This document shows, one piece after another, positions 37,292 through 47,744 of a stretch of 64,000 bases of DNA (the stretch's first letter is position 1; each line of letters starts with the position of its first letter). The stretch lies in NCBI GenBank assembly GCA_030411725.1, contig MU839841.1, positions 744,001 through 808,000 on the forward strand. The letters are read 5' to 3'. The DNA is from Echria macrotheca (Eukaryota > Ascomycota > Sordariomycetes > Sordariales > Schizotheciaceae). The notes below the pieces were generated by a model that made no database searches, was not told where the DNA came from, and saw nothing but the letters and a program-made list of their open reading frames with translations. A program made the translations under genes and the position numbers.

Positions 37292-38295
37292 TTAACCACC
37301 CTTCTTCTTCGACACACCGACGGTGCGGCCACGACGACCCGTCGTCTTGGTGTGCTGGCCGCGGACACGGAGACCCCAGTAGTGACGGAGACCACGGTGG
37401 GCGCGGATCTTCTTCAGCCGCTCCAAGTCCTCACGGAGCTTCGAGTCGACACCGTTGGCGAGGATCTGGTAGTCCTTGCCATCGACGATGTCGCGCTGTC
37501 GGTTAAGGAACCACTGCAGGCTGTTAGTATTGGTGTTTTATTGAGAGTAGTCCAACATACGGTAGGGATCTTGTAGGCAGTGGGGTTTTGGATGATCGTG
37601 ACGATCCGCTCGAGCTCTTCAGAGGTGAGCTCACCGGCCCGCTTGTTCAGGTCGACATCGGCCTTCTTGCAAACGAGGTTGGCTGTTCAGGGTCAGCTTT
37701 GTCTATCTGGGCTGTAATGAGGATGCTCACAGTAGCGGCGACCGACACCCTTGATCTTGGTCAAGGAGTAGACGACCTTTTGCTTGCCGTCCACGTTCGT
37801 GTTGAGCAGACGCAAAATGTGGTTGAAGTTCGACTGCGACTTGTTAGTTGTGCTCCTGATCCGACTTCAAAGCTGTGCAGCCTGCGACTCGTGACTCTCT
37901 CCTGGGATTATCGATCGAGCGAGAAAACCGTCTGTCCGCGCGTGAGGACTGTATCGAGGTGTTGGGTCAATCCGAGAGCTCCAGGCCATATTGTTGAAGA
38001 CCAGTCCATCGCAACCCCCCTCTTGCCAAATATCCATATGCTCCAACCGGTGTCGCTTCAGTCTGTCCTGTCGAGTGGGCGGTAGCCACAAATTTGCCAT
38101 AGACCTGTCGGGAATGATCGCTTTGCATCTGGATCCGTGATTCCAAGTGCCATCGGTCGGGAGAGGTGAGGGCTGTCGCACCACCCACCACTGATCGTTC
38201 GAGGAGAGAGCCACGGGTTTCGCAGGCAGGTGCAAGAACTGGATTAAAAAATCCTTTGGGGTGCAACATACCTTCTCGCCTGATACCAGACTCAT
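37292..38295 (-). CDS. RPS18: 40S ribosomal protein S18 (uS13)
   Basis: Four exons on the minus strand: 38295-38272 (MSLVSGEK), 37833-37731, 37682-37561 and 37513-37292. The introns are 438, 48 and 47 nt and the protein is 156 aa, the standard eukaryotic length. Conserved segments include SNFNHILRLLNTNVDGKQK, LTKIKGVGRRY, NPTAYKIPTWFLNRQ, RAHRGLRHYWGLRVRGQ and the basic tail HTKTTGRRGRTVGVSKKKGG. uS13 sits in the head of the small subunit and contacts the P-site tRNA and the 60S bridge. The first intron, right after codon 8, is about nine times longer than the others, as is common in ribosomal protein genes. I looked for C/D-box snoRNA motifs in it and found none convincing. Confidence 0.97.
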
Positions 38296-38983
38296 GATGG
38301 GCAACAGTATCGAGGAGGCCGCCTCGAGGTCGTTGTCCTGGAATTTGCTGTGTCGGGGGGAGGTTAGTTCGTGAGAAGGGACTGGCAGTAAATTTAGAGG
38401 CTCGCGGGTTTTCGAAATTTGTGTGCGGGTCACGTGGCGGGGCAATTGTGTGGTGTGTGGGGACCCACACGCGCAATTGACCTCTTCCCCTTTGGGGTTA
38501 AGGTGAGGGCGTGGGTCTGCACTGGCAAGGTGAGCTGCCGTCGCCGACTTCAACGTAGTCTGAATTGATTGCTTTACACTGCTTCCGCAGCTTTGTTTCT
38601 GCAATTACTTAAGTTGATGCCATCAGAGTTCCAGTTTCTGTCAGTTCACACAAGGTCTACAGCCCTGGAATGGTGGTTGCCTGTTGAACGTGGTGCGAAG
38701 AACCCTCGCTTCTTCATCACTTTTAGTCAGTACCTTCATATTGAGAATATTTTATTTTGCTCGAACGGACTTCCATATGGATGGTATATTTCTGTGAATT
38801 CTTGTTTTCCAGCTCACAACTCTAACCTCGGCATCCTCATCCAAGAAAACACCACATGTCCAACCTCCCCCTCTCAGCCCCACATCGTCTCATCAACAAA
38901 CACACCCTCCATCCCATCTCTCTCTCCAAATCTCAGATGAACACCCATCTCACACTCCAAACCAATACCATACATCCGTCAAG
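38296..38983. promoter_or_regulatory. divergent promoter region of RPS18 and the YhhN gene
   Basis: 688 bp between two outward-facing starts. The RPS18 side is GC-rich and the YhhN side is AT-rich up to about 38830, then C-rich just before its ATG. No specific element is recognised. Confidence 0.45.
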
Positions 38984-39664
38984 ATGTCCAGCCTCGAAAC
39001 CATAATCCTTACCCTCTCCCTAGCCACAAGCCTCTCCTACACCCTCACCCACCGCCACCCCCCAGGTTCCCCCCTCCGAATCGCAACAAAAACAGCCTCA
39101 ACAACCCTCCTAGCCATCCACGCCCACCTCCACCCTTCCTCACCCTCCTTACTGTCCTACGCCCTCTCCCTCTCCTCCCTAGGCGACTTCCTCCTCGCCC
39201 TCCCCGACTCCGACACAACCTTCACCCTGGGTCTATCCTCCTTCCTAGCCGCGCACATCCTCTACATCCGCCTCTTCTCCTCCTCCGCCCACTCCGGCCT
39301 CCAATCTGCCCTCGCCCATGTCTTTCTCTCAGACGATAATACATGGAAACCAGCAACAGCGACGGTGCTGGGACTCTTCATGATAGGGATGGTAGTGGTT
39401 CTGATGCCTCGACTGCCGCGGGACCTGAGGATTCCCGTTCTGGTCTACTCGGTCGCTATCTACGGGATGTCCGTCACGGCATTAGGGCTAGGAGATGACA
39501 AGAGTAAAGTGGTGGTGGGCGCGTTGATGTTTACAGCTTCGGATGCGATACTGGCCATGGATCGGTTCCTCGTTGACGGGACGAGTTCGCACAAGAGGTG
39601 GATGGGGTATGCGGTTTGGGTTTTGTATTATTCTGGGCAGGTGTTGATTACTTTGGGATTTTGA
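38984..39664 (+). CDS. YhhN/TMEM86-family membrane protein (putative lysoplasmalogenase)
   Basis: This is a single-exon gene of 226 aa. Hydrophobic segments run through almost the whole protein, about seven to eight membrane spans. The YhhN signature residues are visible: SLGDFLLALP, LGLSSFLAAHILYIRLF, then FTASDAILAMDRFL and VLYYSGQVLITLGF, with the conserved Asp residues in the two D-motifs. Animal TMEM86 proteins cleave the vinyl-ether bond of lysoplasmalogens. Ascomycetes are not rich in plasmalogens, so the substrate here is uncertain. The codons of the first half are extremely C-rich in third positions (ctc, tcc), unlike the second half. Confidence 0.85.
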   Translation: MSSLETIILTLSLATSLSYTLTHRHPPGSPLRIATKTASTTLLAIHAHLHPSSPSLLSYALSLSSLGDFLLALPDSDTTFTLGLSSFLAAHILYIRLFSSSAHSGLQSALAHVFLSDDNTWKPATATVLGLFMIGMVVVLMPRLPRDLRIPVLVYSVAIYGMSVTALGLGDDKSKVVVGALMFTASDAILAMDRFLVDGTSSHKRWMGYAVWVLYYSGQVLITLGF

Positions 39665-40490
39665 GGAGACGATAGAAATGTTTCAGTGGTTATGGACTTG
39701 ATGAAGTGGGCGCAGGGAGCAGAACGAAGAGAAAACCAGATTATGGTATGCTTGTCGTCTCCAGGAGAGAGAAGGGGGTACATACCAAACAGACGGAATT
39801 GCGACACATCTTGGAGTCGCATGATGGGTTCACCTTGAAAGTGAAAACTCCAGAATGCTGAGAATGTCACCCCTGACAAGAGACATGAACGAACTAGAAC
39901 AAAGTGTAATCAACTCAAAGAACCACCTCAAAGTACCGTACCGTAGATCCACTAAGTATACCAAAGCCTATAAACGCCCAAAATGCCAAACCGCAGCCAT
40001 GGTAAACAGCCAGCTTTCCCTGCCGCAGACCTAAACCCATGCCGATGAGATTTCCCATCCAGCTGTCCCGTGCTCTCATGACTGTCGTCATCGTACAAAC
40101 ACACACCCAAATACAGCAAAAAGAACCCAAGAGATTCCCATCCCAATTCTCATCCCGCGCCACCCATCCATCTCAACCCCCCGTTCCGCGTTTCCCCGTC
40201 ATACGTCGTTCCATCTCTTGAATGTAAAAGCCGATCGTGTATGGTAGTGTGAGGTCGACCTAAGCATCCAGAGATGCCGTGCCGAGAAAAGATGAAAATA
40301 TGCACAAGTCCCTTCCAGCCCGATTGCGTCTCGTCCCCGGAAAACATGTAGCGCCGCCCATGCAACGCGATGGTGAGTCAAACGGTTATAGGTACAGTTG
40401 TGGCGGAATATCCCTGGGTCGAGAATGCACAGTAAACGCCATGAACGCCATCTAACCCAATCCCAAGCAAATTACAGGTGTAGGCCATCA
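39665..40490. other. convergent intergenic region
   Basis: 826 bp between the YhhN (+) and NIPA (-) stop codons. I see no gene and only short overlapping open frames. Confidence 0.6.
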
Positions 40491-42117
40491 TCACCTATCA
40501 CCTGACTTCCTGGCTGGCGTCTCTAGCGTGTCGCGGCCCTTGACGCCGAGATGGTTCCCGTTTCCGTTCGCGTGGCCGTTGGCCTGCTGGTGGCTCGCAA
40601 TCATGGGCGACCTCGGGTCATCTTCCTCGTCCGTGTCTTCGGCTAGATCCGTAAGACCAAAGCCCAGCGACTCCTCCTCATCGTACGCACGGATGAGACC
40701 CTCGCGATCCCCGTTGCGGTGCGATTGCGACCGGCGCGCTTCCATGCTCATTCGCGTCTGGATACTCGAGATCATATCGGTGCCTGTGGCGTCGCCTCCA
40801 TTGCGGCGCGCAAGGGACTTTGTGCCGCTGGGATCGTAACGGCTCAGGTTAAGTAGGTAGACACCAGTAAATGTGACGAGGAAGCCACAAATCAGCGAGA
40901 GGGTGTTGACCACATCCGTCGTGTTGAAACCACTGAACAGCAGGAACGAGGCACAGAGTGTCGCGGTCGTGAACGTGACGTAGTACAGCGGGTTGACACT
41001 ATCAGGAGACGCAGTTAGTATCTTTACCAATTTCTCGGCCTCAGAACGTACATGTTCGTGGGGAACTGGCTCAATGCCTTGTTGAAGTAGTTCATCTGCG
41101 TCAGGATGCACACCGTAGTAACGATCATAAACACGTAGGTCGACGGGTGAGTAAACTGGTTATGACCCGCAAAGGTCAACTTCAGCGCAATGCCGAAGGC
41201 CTTGACGGTCATGACGGAGACGGAGCCGACGGTCGAGCAGATACTCAAGTAAATGAGAGGGTTCTTCTTGCCATATACCGGCGCAACCTTGTAGATCATG
41301 ATGCCGGCGAAGGCGCAAACCGCAAAGGAGTAGAGCAGAAACGCTGGTAAGTTGTCAGCATGGAGTGCCACCACGAAGCTCTCGAGCGCTGAACCTACCC
41401 GGCTGGATCGCATAGTTCAGGATCTGATCAATAGTCTGAATATCCTCGTCTGGTGGCGCATGCAGCACGATGATGACGGCTCCGATTAAGCAGATGGCGC
41501 TTCCCAACTTGCCCAGTGTCCCCAGCTCTTCACCAAGGAAGTAGGAACCCAGCACGGCGCCGATCAAGACAGACAATGCTCCGAGGGGGGTGACGAGAAT
41601 CGCGGGCGCAAACGCGTATGCTGCGAAGTTGCAAATTTCTCCTAGGACCACTGCGTTGGCGGTTAGCGTATGTTCTCTCTAGAAGGTGTTTCGGGAGGTC
41701 CGTACAGCATGCGATGCCGGCCCACCACATGGGACTTCGCAAGTAGACAAAGCCATCTCCTTCGAAGCCATGTCGCTCTTCTGCCTGATTTAACCCCTGA
41801 GAAAAGCCCAGTCAGCACTGAATAGTCCGTCTTTTGGTATTGCGGCCCGTGGGACATGGCGGACGATGGGGGTTGGGATGCGGTGAGCGTACTTTTTTCG
41901 TGATCACGAAACTCGTGCCTGCAACGTGTCAGCGACATTCCCGCCTTCGAAAGCCTTCCCAAACTGGACGACCCAGGGCGCGGCGCATACCGATTGCTAA
42001 ACTTGACGATATGGCCAAAGCCAACCCTATGTATCTGGAGGACGAAATCGATGTCAGCCTCTCATGCGACGACGGCCGATCGTCTCTGGGGGGTCCCTAC
42101 TTCTCTTCCAGCATCAT
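40491..42117 (-). CDS. NIPA-family magnesium transporter
   Basis: Seven exons on the minus strand: 42117-42101, 42034-41991, 41918-41893, 41796-41706, 41650-41399, 41343-41052 and 40998-40491. The introns are 53-96 nt and the protein is 409 aa. All junctions keep one frame. The first three coding exons are only 17, 44 and 26 nt and together build MMLEEKYIGLALA and IGTSFVITKK, the first membrane span. The Mg_trans_NIPA core is clear: LVLGEICNFAAYAFAPAILV, TPLGALSVLIGA, LHAPPD and NYFNKALSQFPTNIVNPLYY, with about nine spans. The last about 110 residues are a hydrophilic cytosolic tail rich in Ser, Asp and Asn. NIPA proteins carry Mg2+ across plasma or endosomal membranes. Confidence 0.93.
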
Positions 42118-44062
42118 CTTGGCCAATGTAAACGAGTGCGACGGCAGCTCCTGACTCGGTATTCGCTGCCAGCCTGGGAGATGGGCTCGTGGGACGTAGT
42201 CGTCGGTTTCTCGCGCCGGGCGAGGTCAAAGGGAAAATGAGGGATTCTCCTAGACCCGCTACCAACGATGCATCCGCGCTGTCGACAAGTGGCGGGTTCG
42301 GGGATAGCCGATTCGGTGGGCAGGGAGCGAGTGGCAGCTGACGACGGCCGCAGGGCTGGGGATTTGGGCGTTGTGTCCGCGTCGGCGGCGGTGTCGCGCA
42401 AGTGTCTGTCGGAGGCTGCTGCGAAGAATGGATTTTCTCGTGTTTGTTTGTTGGGGGCGCACAGCAAAAATCACCAGGCCGGATCTTGGTTCGGCTCGTT
42501 CGAGGTCTGGCAACAAGTTTCAATCGGGAAGAGGGCCCCTGCTGCAGTGCTCGTCAGGACGGGCGCTCGGAGTGGTGCAATGAGGCAGAGGGGGGAATCC
42601 TTGGTCTGGTTTCAAGAATCAGGCGGCACCCCTGTGGGGGAAACGGGACCCCTGGCTGAACCGTGCCTTTCTTTCAGCAGCATCGCTTGCCTCCAGCCAC
42701 TTGGCATGGCACAAGCCAAACTGCGAGCGCCACTCTGCTTACAATCGAGTTCTCTAGTCCGCGGATGAGGCTGCAGCAGATGAGCTCGCCATAATATCCC
42801 GAAATGCAAATGTTTAGTCGCAGATTACAGGGGACGACAACGTCAACCTTCTGTTTTCAGCTGCCGTGTGCCCCTTCATCTGAAATCACGTCGACCCCGG
42901 ATTGTGGTCGGGTGTGGTGGTTGCGCGTCCAGTGGGAAGCTGTGGATCGGTTGGAGCTGATCCTCGGCCGGTCGCTTCTTCAAAAGGACCCATCGACCAG
43001 CTCGAGCTTCCGGTCCCAACTGTGAAGAGGGGTTATCCAGGATGCCGAATCCACTTTCCGCTGCCTTGTGCGATCCGAGAGAAACATGAACGCTGAAAAC
43101 GCTGCAGATGAGACGGCTCGGCATCCCCCTGAGAGGTCTTTGAGTTCGATCCGGCGGCTAGTTCGCCGACTTTCTCGGCTGTAGTTTTATGAACTCAGTT
43201 GTGGCACGACGATGAAAGAAAGCTTTTACCAAACTTTTCTCGCGCCCAGAAACTAGATGTGGATGTTACTGTCACGCTGACACCCCGAAACTTCTTTTTA
43301 GAAGAGGGCAGTGCAAAGTCAGATACGTGCCCACATGTAATCATCGGTAACAGGTTGGGGTATGGTATCTATCGACGTCCTCTCAACTCCAGCATCTACA
43401 TGACTTCTCAGGTTTGGTGATCAAGTGTCCCTCGCTATCCCCAGCGTGCGAACTTGGCCAAACTACCCGCAAGAGAAAAGAAAAGAAGGGCCCAATTAAA
43501 CGAACAACATGAAGAAGATATCGTCCACCTCACCTCCTGCTCCGGACGCCAAACACAACTTCACAACTTTTCTCTTACCATGGCGTTAGCTCTCTTCGCC
43601 CGAGCAACCTCCATGATACCCTTGAAACTGATCATCACCCACCCTCCCCTTAAAAAACAAAACCGCCACCAAGAACGCCGCCTACATTTTTTATTCCTAC
43701 AATTGAGAGGTAAGAGCTGATTTCCGCGAGTCGAGTATAATTCCAGATCAAGGTTATTAGGATGCGTTCATGGCACTCGTGGCTATTCCAGCAAACCGCA
43801 AAGCGGCATGAACGTATGTCGACCTCTCAAGCGGATGGCTCGAGTTTGCCGTCCGGTCCGGCAGGTTTGGGCGAGAGTGGTGATGACTTACCTGAGTCAG
43901 TTGCCTCGACTTGTTGTGGTCGTTTCGATCCGGAATCCTCGCAGAATAACAGCGAAAGAAAGGGGTTAGGGTTTGCTAGATGATCAGGGTGGTTGAACTA
44001 CAACCCGAGCAAACATGTGCTCCCCAAGAGAACCTGGAGAATACCCTGCGGGAGCCACCAGA
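42118..44062. other. 1.9-kb intergenic region
   Basis: It lies between the start of the NIPA gene (-) and the end of the acidic-protein gene (-). No supportable gene is seen. A GGGGTTAGGGTTT telobox-like motif lies at 43962-43974. Confidence 0.55.
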
Positions 44063-44750
44063 TCAAGTCCGACGACGCTTGTGGTCTAGTGGGTGTTAGC
44101 GTCGATTTCCGCGTAAAGACTCAAGGCGACTTACCGGCTTCTTCTGAGAGGCTCTCTGTTTCGTCAGTTCTACTTCTCTTGCCAGTGTTGCTCGACGGAG
44201 TCAAAGCCGCGTTGGGTTCAGGCTCGTCTCCGTCATTCTCCCAGTCGATTTCGTCATTTTGAGCCCCATTTGGTTCACTCGATTGCCCAATCTCCTCGCT
44301 GGGCACCGGAAGCTCATTACCCGCAGTCCCCGCGAAGTCGATACCATCCCCGTTGACCGTCGACGTTCTACTCGTGTGTTTCGATGCTGATTCTGGATGG
44401 CCAGCAAAATCGTCGCCGGCCACATCGTCGAGAGGCTGGGTGAGGGCTGTCGATTCCCCCTCAACTTCGAGAGGATATGTATCCGTGATGTCGGGTTCCG
44501 CATCGTTGGATTCGTATGCTGCGGACTGAGCGGCGTCCCCATCGAAGTCTAGGGTGACGTTGTCAACTGGGTTGGATGGCATGTCAGTATTGGTGTTATA
44601 AGAAGAAGTGGTCAAGTCTGAGAGGGTGCGGATATGAGATACGTTCTGGAGACGTGCTCGGCTGGGAGTAGGGGTATTGTGTAGCCACTCGTCGCGATCT
44701 TGCGAGCCATATTGGGACCAGCTTGGGGCGGATGTGGTCGAATCGGACTC
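44063..44750 (-). other. in-frame open continuation of the acidic-protein gene behind a TAG
   Basis: Directly after the TAG (44753-44751) the same frame stays open for 205 codons to 44135. It then splices through a 49-nt intron (donor GTAAGT, acceptor CACTAG, branch CTAAC) to a last exon 44085-44063 encoding DHKRRRT and a TGA. The stretch is acidic like the upstream protein and holds EIDWENDGDE and a basic GKRSRTD ending. No ATG occurs in the first 55 codons, which argues against a separate gene. Confidence 0.65.
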
Positions 44751-46931
44751 CTAGTCGCTCATGTATCCACTGCTGCCACCCCGTTCGGCAAAGTATAGGG
44801 AGTTCTCCTGTGTGCTGGTCCCTGAAGCCTGGCCAGGACCATGGGTATCTGGGCCGCTAGACGAGCGAGTATGAGGCAGCTGAGGTGCATCAACATTCGC
44901 ATCATCCTCGAATTCGAGGTCGAAATCAATCTCTTCCTCAAAGTCGATAGCCTCGGATTCCTCATGGCTCAAAGAAGGCTCGATGTTTGGTGGCGCACTG
45001 ATGGGATCGCGGTCGCTGGGGCTCTCGATTCCAGGACCTGCATCGCCAATCGCTGACGCATTCACCGCTGAGTCGGTAACTTCCAGTTTTCTTCTCTTCG
45101 GCGAGCAATCCTCGGAAGACATCGAGAGCCTCCGTTTCTCCCCTACCTTGTGGGCGGGCGATAGCGGCTCATCATCATCCGAATAGTCGATGAGGTCCTC
45201 ATGTCGACCAGGATGAAAATGACTGGGAACATACGTGCTGGGGGGAGGACGAGATGATGAATGAAGGGAAGTGGAAGCATTACCATGCGAAAATGACTCC
45301 AAACCTGTCGTCGTGCCCTCATCGACTTCGACCTGCTCGCTTGCCTGCTCAATCCATTCAGACCCGTCTTGGCCCTGCATCGACTGCTCATTGATGTCGA
45401 ATGTAAGTTCGGTTTCCCCCAAGTCATGATCAACGCCGAACCCATCGCTGTGGTCGCCCGATATCCCCCCAGCCAGATCAATCCCTCCCATTTCCTGCTG
45501 CTCGTCTTCTAGATTTCCGGTGCCATCGAATTCAAAGTCAAGCTCCTGGTACTGCTCTTCATAGATAGCTTCGCCACTTGGCTCGGCGGGATCGGCGGTT
45601 GGATTCTCGGTAGCGCTCCATGCCTCTGGCTGCTTTTCGCTATCAGCTGCAGCTGGAGCTGAGTTGGGTTGCGTCTCCCCTGTTGCAGGCTCATCCCCAG
45701 CAATCTCTTCTTCCGAGAAACTCTCCTGGCCCTCGTCTTCATCAAAGCCGGTGCCCTCTTGATCTTCTCCCATCTTGTCCGTCACGTCTGCAGATTCATC
45801 AAAGTGGTCCGGGAGATGAGACAGTTCGCCCACGATGCCCGCCTCCTCAAGCAACTCCAGGAAACGCGATTCGGAGTCTCGGCGGATCAAGAGCTCGAGG
45901 TCCAAGCTATGAGGGTCATAAGAAGCTGATCTGGAGGACCCATGAGCCAATGCAGAATAGCATGCGATGATTTCCTGGAAGCTCCGGCTGAGGAACTTTT
46001 CGTTGGACCGTTCTCCGAATTCAAGGTCAAGAGCGTCAATTCGGATTGTCAGTTCGTCGTTGTCCGACGAAATATCATCAGAGATGACTTCTCGGATTGA
46101 TGCCAACAGTTCTGACAGCGAACGATCAAGACTTTCTTCCTCGGGGAAGAAGTAGGAATCCGGGTCATCGCTTGGGGCACCAATCAGAGCGTACTGTTCT
46201 TGGTTATAGTGGACGGTGATCTCAGGGGCGGTTGAAGGGGTATTCGAAACGTCACCGGACTCATCCTCGGCCTCATCTCCGGAAGCAGGAGTTCTGCCCT
46301 GGCTTTGATGTGAAGGGTGAACACTGCTCCCTGTAGCTTCAACGTCGTCATAGCCGGTATCAATGCCCGACATGTGCGTCTCGGGATCGTCAAACCCAGT
46401 CTGTACGGACTGCTCCTCCGTGCGTTCCTCGAAAACCGAGTACTCGTCGTGATGAGCGTCATCAGCTGCAGGCATCTCAGCCCCGTCGTTGACGTCCTCC
46501 TCGTCCGCCTCATGCGTAACACCTACACCGGCCACCGCCTCCGTGCCGGCGATGACGGCCTCCTCTTGGCCGTCAGAAACGTTTGCTGCGGCAGGCTCCT
46601 CATCTTCATATCCGATCTCGTCTTGGTATTCTGGCTCCCCGCCAGTTTCTCCGCTAGTCTCCCCATCTTCCTCATCGGCGTCCTTGCGCTCCGAATCGTC
46701 TTGCTCTCCCTGGCCGACCTGTTCTTCCTCTTCGTATCCTATCTCAAAATCGCCGGTCCCGTTTGCCTCGCCTTCAACTGCGTCGTCCGCTAGAGGCTGT
46801 TCGACGCCATCGTCCTCGAGTGTTTCGTCGAGCTTGAAGTCAAATTCTTCAACTCCAGCATCCGCAGTCAGGTCCAAATGATAATCCTCGGGGTCGAGAT
46901 GGCCCTCTGCGACAGACAGCATGGCGTCCAT
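44751..46931 (-). CDS. large acidic, probably nuclear, fungal protein of unknown function
   Basis: Starting at the ATG 46931-46929 (MDAMLSVAEGHLDPEDY), the frame runs 726 codons to a TAG at 44753-44751. An upstream in-frame extension to 47132 has no ATG. The composition is dominated by Asp, Glu, Ser and Gly, with many DDE and EEE runs and almost no hydrophobic segments, so it should be largely disordered. A short ordered-looking part (about 46000-46160, with SLDRSLSELLASIREVISDD) may be helical. A bipartite nuclear signal, KRRLSMSSEDCSPKRRKL, lies near residue 620. I do not recognise a domain. The continuation behind the TAG, on the same strand and frame and with a matching basic C-terminus, suggests the full protein is 939 residues with the UAG as one codon. 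Confidence 0.75.
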   Translation of the reverse strand: MDAMLSVAEGHLDPEDYHLDLTADAGVEEFDFKLDETLEDDGVEQPLADDAVEGEANGTGDFEIGYEEEEQVGQGEQDDSERKDADEEDGETSGETGGEPEYQDEIGYEDEEPAAANVSDGQEEAVIAGTEAVAGVGVTHEADEEDVNDGAEMPAADDAHHDEYSVFEERTEEQSVQTGFDDPETHMSGIDTGYDDVEATGSSVHPSHQSQGRTPASGDEAEDESGDVSNTPSTAPEITVHYNQEQYALIGAPSDDPDSYFFPEEESLDRSLSELLASIREVISDDISSDNDELTIRIDALDLEFGERSNEKFLSRSFQEIIACYSALAHGSSRSASYDPHSLDLELLIRRDSESRFLELLEEAGIVGELSHLPDHFDESADVTDKMGEDQEGTGFDEDEGQESFSEEEIAGDEPATGETQPNSAPAAADSEKQPEAWSATENPTADPAEPSGEAIYEEQYQELDFEFDGTGNLEDEQQEMGGIDLAGGISGDHSDGFGVDHDLGETELTFDINEQSMQGQDGSEWIEQASEQVEVDEGTTTGLESFSHGNASTSLHSSSRPPPSTYVPSHFHPGRHEDLIDYSDDDEPLSPAHKVGEKRRLSMSSEDCSPKRRKLEVTDSAVNASAIGDAGPGIESPSDRDPISAPPNIEPSLSHEESEAIDFEEEIDFDLEFEDDANVDAPQLPHTRSSSGPDTHGPGQASGTSTQENSLYFAERGGSSGYMSD

Positions 46932-47744
46932 GACTGAGAAGTAGGAATCAACACGCTTTGTTAGAGTACAGCCGGTCAATGTGTTGGCTTTCTGGGTGGG
47001 AGAGATTGAGTGAGCGATCACTATGCTCTCCTCACAGTTTGTTGCTGTTGAATGAGAGGAGCTCGGGAACTCGTCCACGAGGGGGCCAGGCACAAGCAAC
47101 TCCGCCTCGCGAAATAGGCGGCAGTCGTGCAACGTCGCGGGTAGGCAACCTCGTCGATGACTACTCTTCGATCGGATATATCGAGCGCCGGGGATGGATG
47201 GTTTGTCGGGTAGTCAGCCTAGCAAACATTGAAAGCCCGGGACGTCGGAAAGGGATCGTGGCGATGAGATGCAGCCTAATCCTAGGTAGCAGACAGAGGG
47301 GTCGATGAACCCGACAACGGTGATGATGAGGAGGAGGATAGCAGAGTTGCTGGTCTCCCCGGTAATAAATCCAGCTCTTCGTTGCGAGGGCGAGAATTCT
47401 ATGTCGATGCGTGATGGTGGCTGACGGAAGGAGTTGTGAGTTGAATGGCTGAAGTTAAAAGGTCGCGTCTCAAACGGAACAAGCAAAGATGACCCCAGAG
47501 GGCCGCTTTGAGCTTAGTGCCTAAAAAGGGAAAGCTTGGGATGGATTGTGTGTGCAGCTGTCAGTGCCCCCTGCCAGCTGTTGACCCCACGTCGGCCACA
47601 GCCCGAAAGACCACCTCACCACTGCTTGGCCTCAATTAATGCAAGTGGGACGAGGGTTGAGGTGAAGGTCCGCGAATCTAGAGTCCCGCAACGTTCAGAC
47701 ACCTGCTACGGGCCACCACCAAGTCGCTGACTGCTGCTGTCAAG
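46932..47744. promoter_or_regulatory. divergent promoter region of the acidic-protein gene and RET2
   Basis: 813 bp between outward-facing starts hold both promoters and leaders. An open frame extends the acidic gene to 47132 but without an ATG. No specific element is recognised. Confidence 0.45.

Noticed and set aside
37834..38271. C/D-box snoRNA inside the RPS18 intron
   Set aside because: No RTGATGA box paired with a CTGA box was found on the sense strand.
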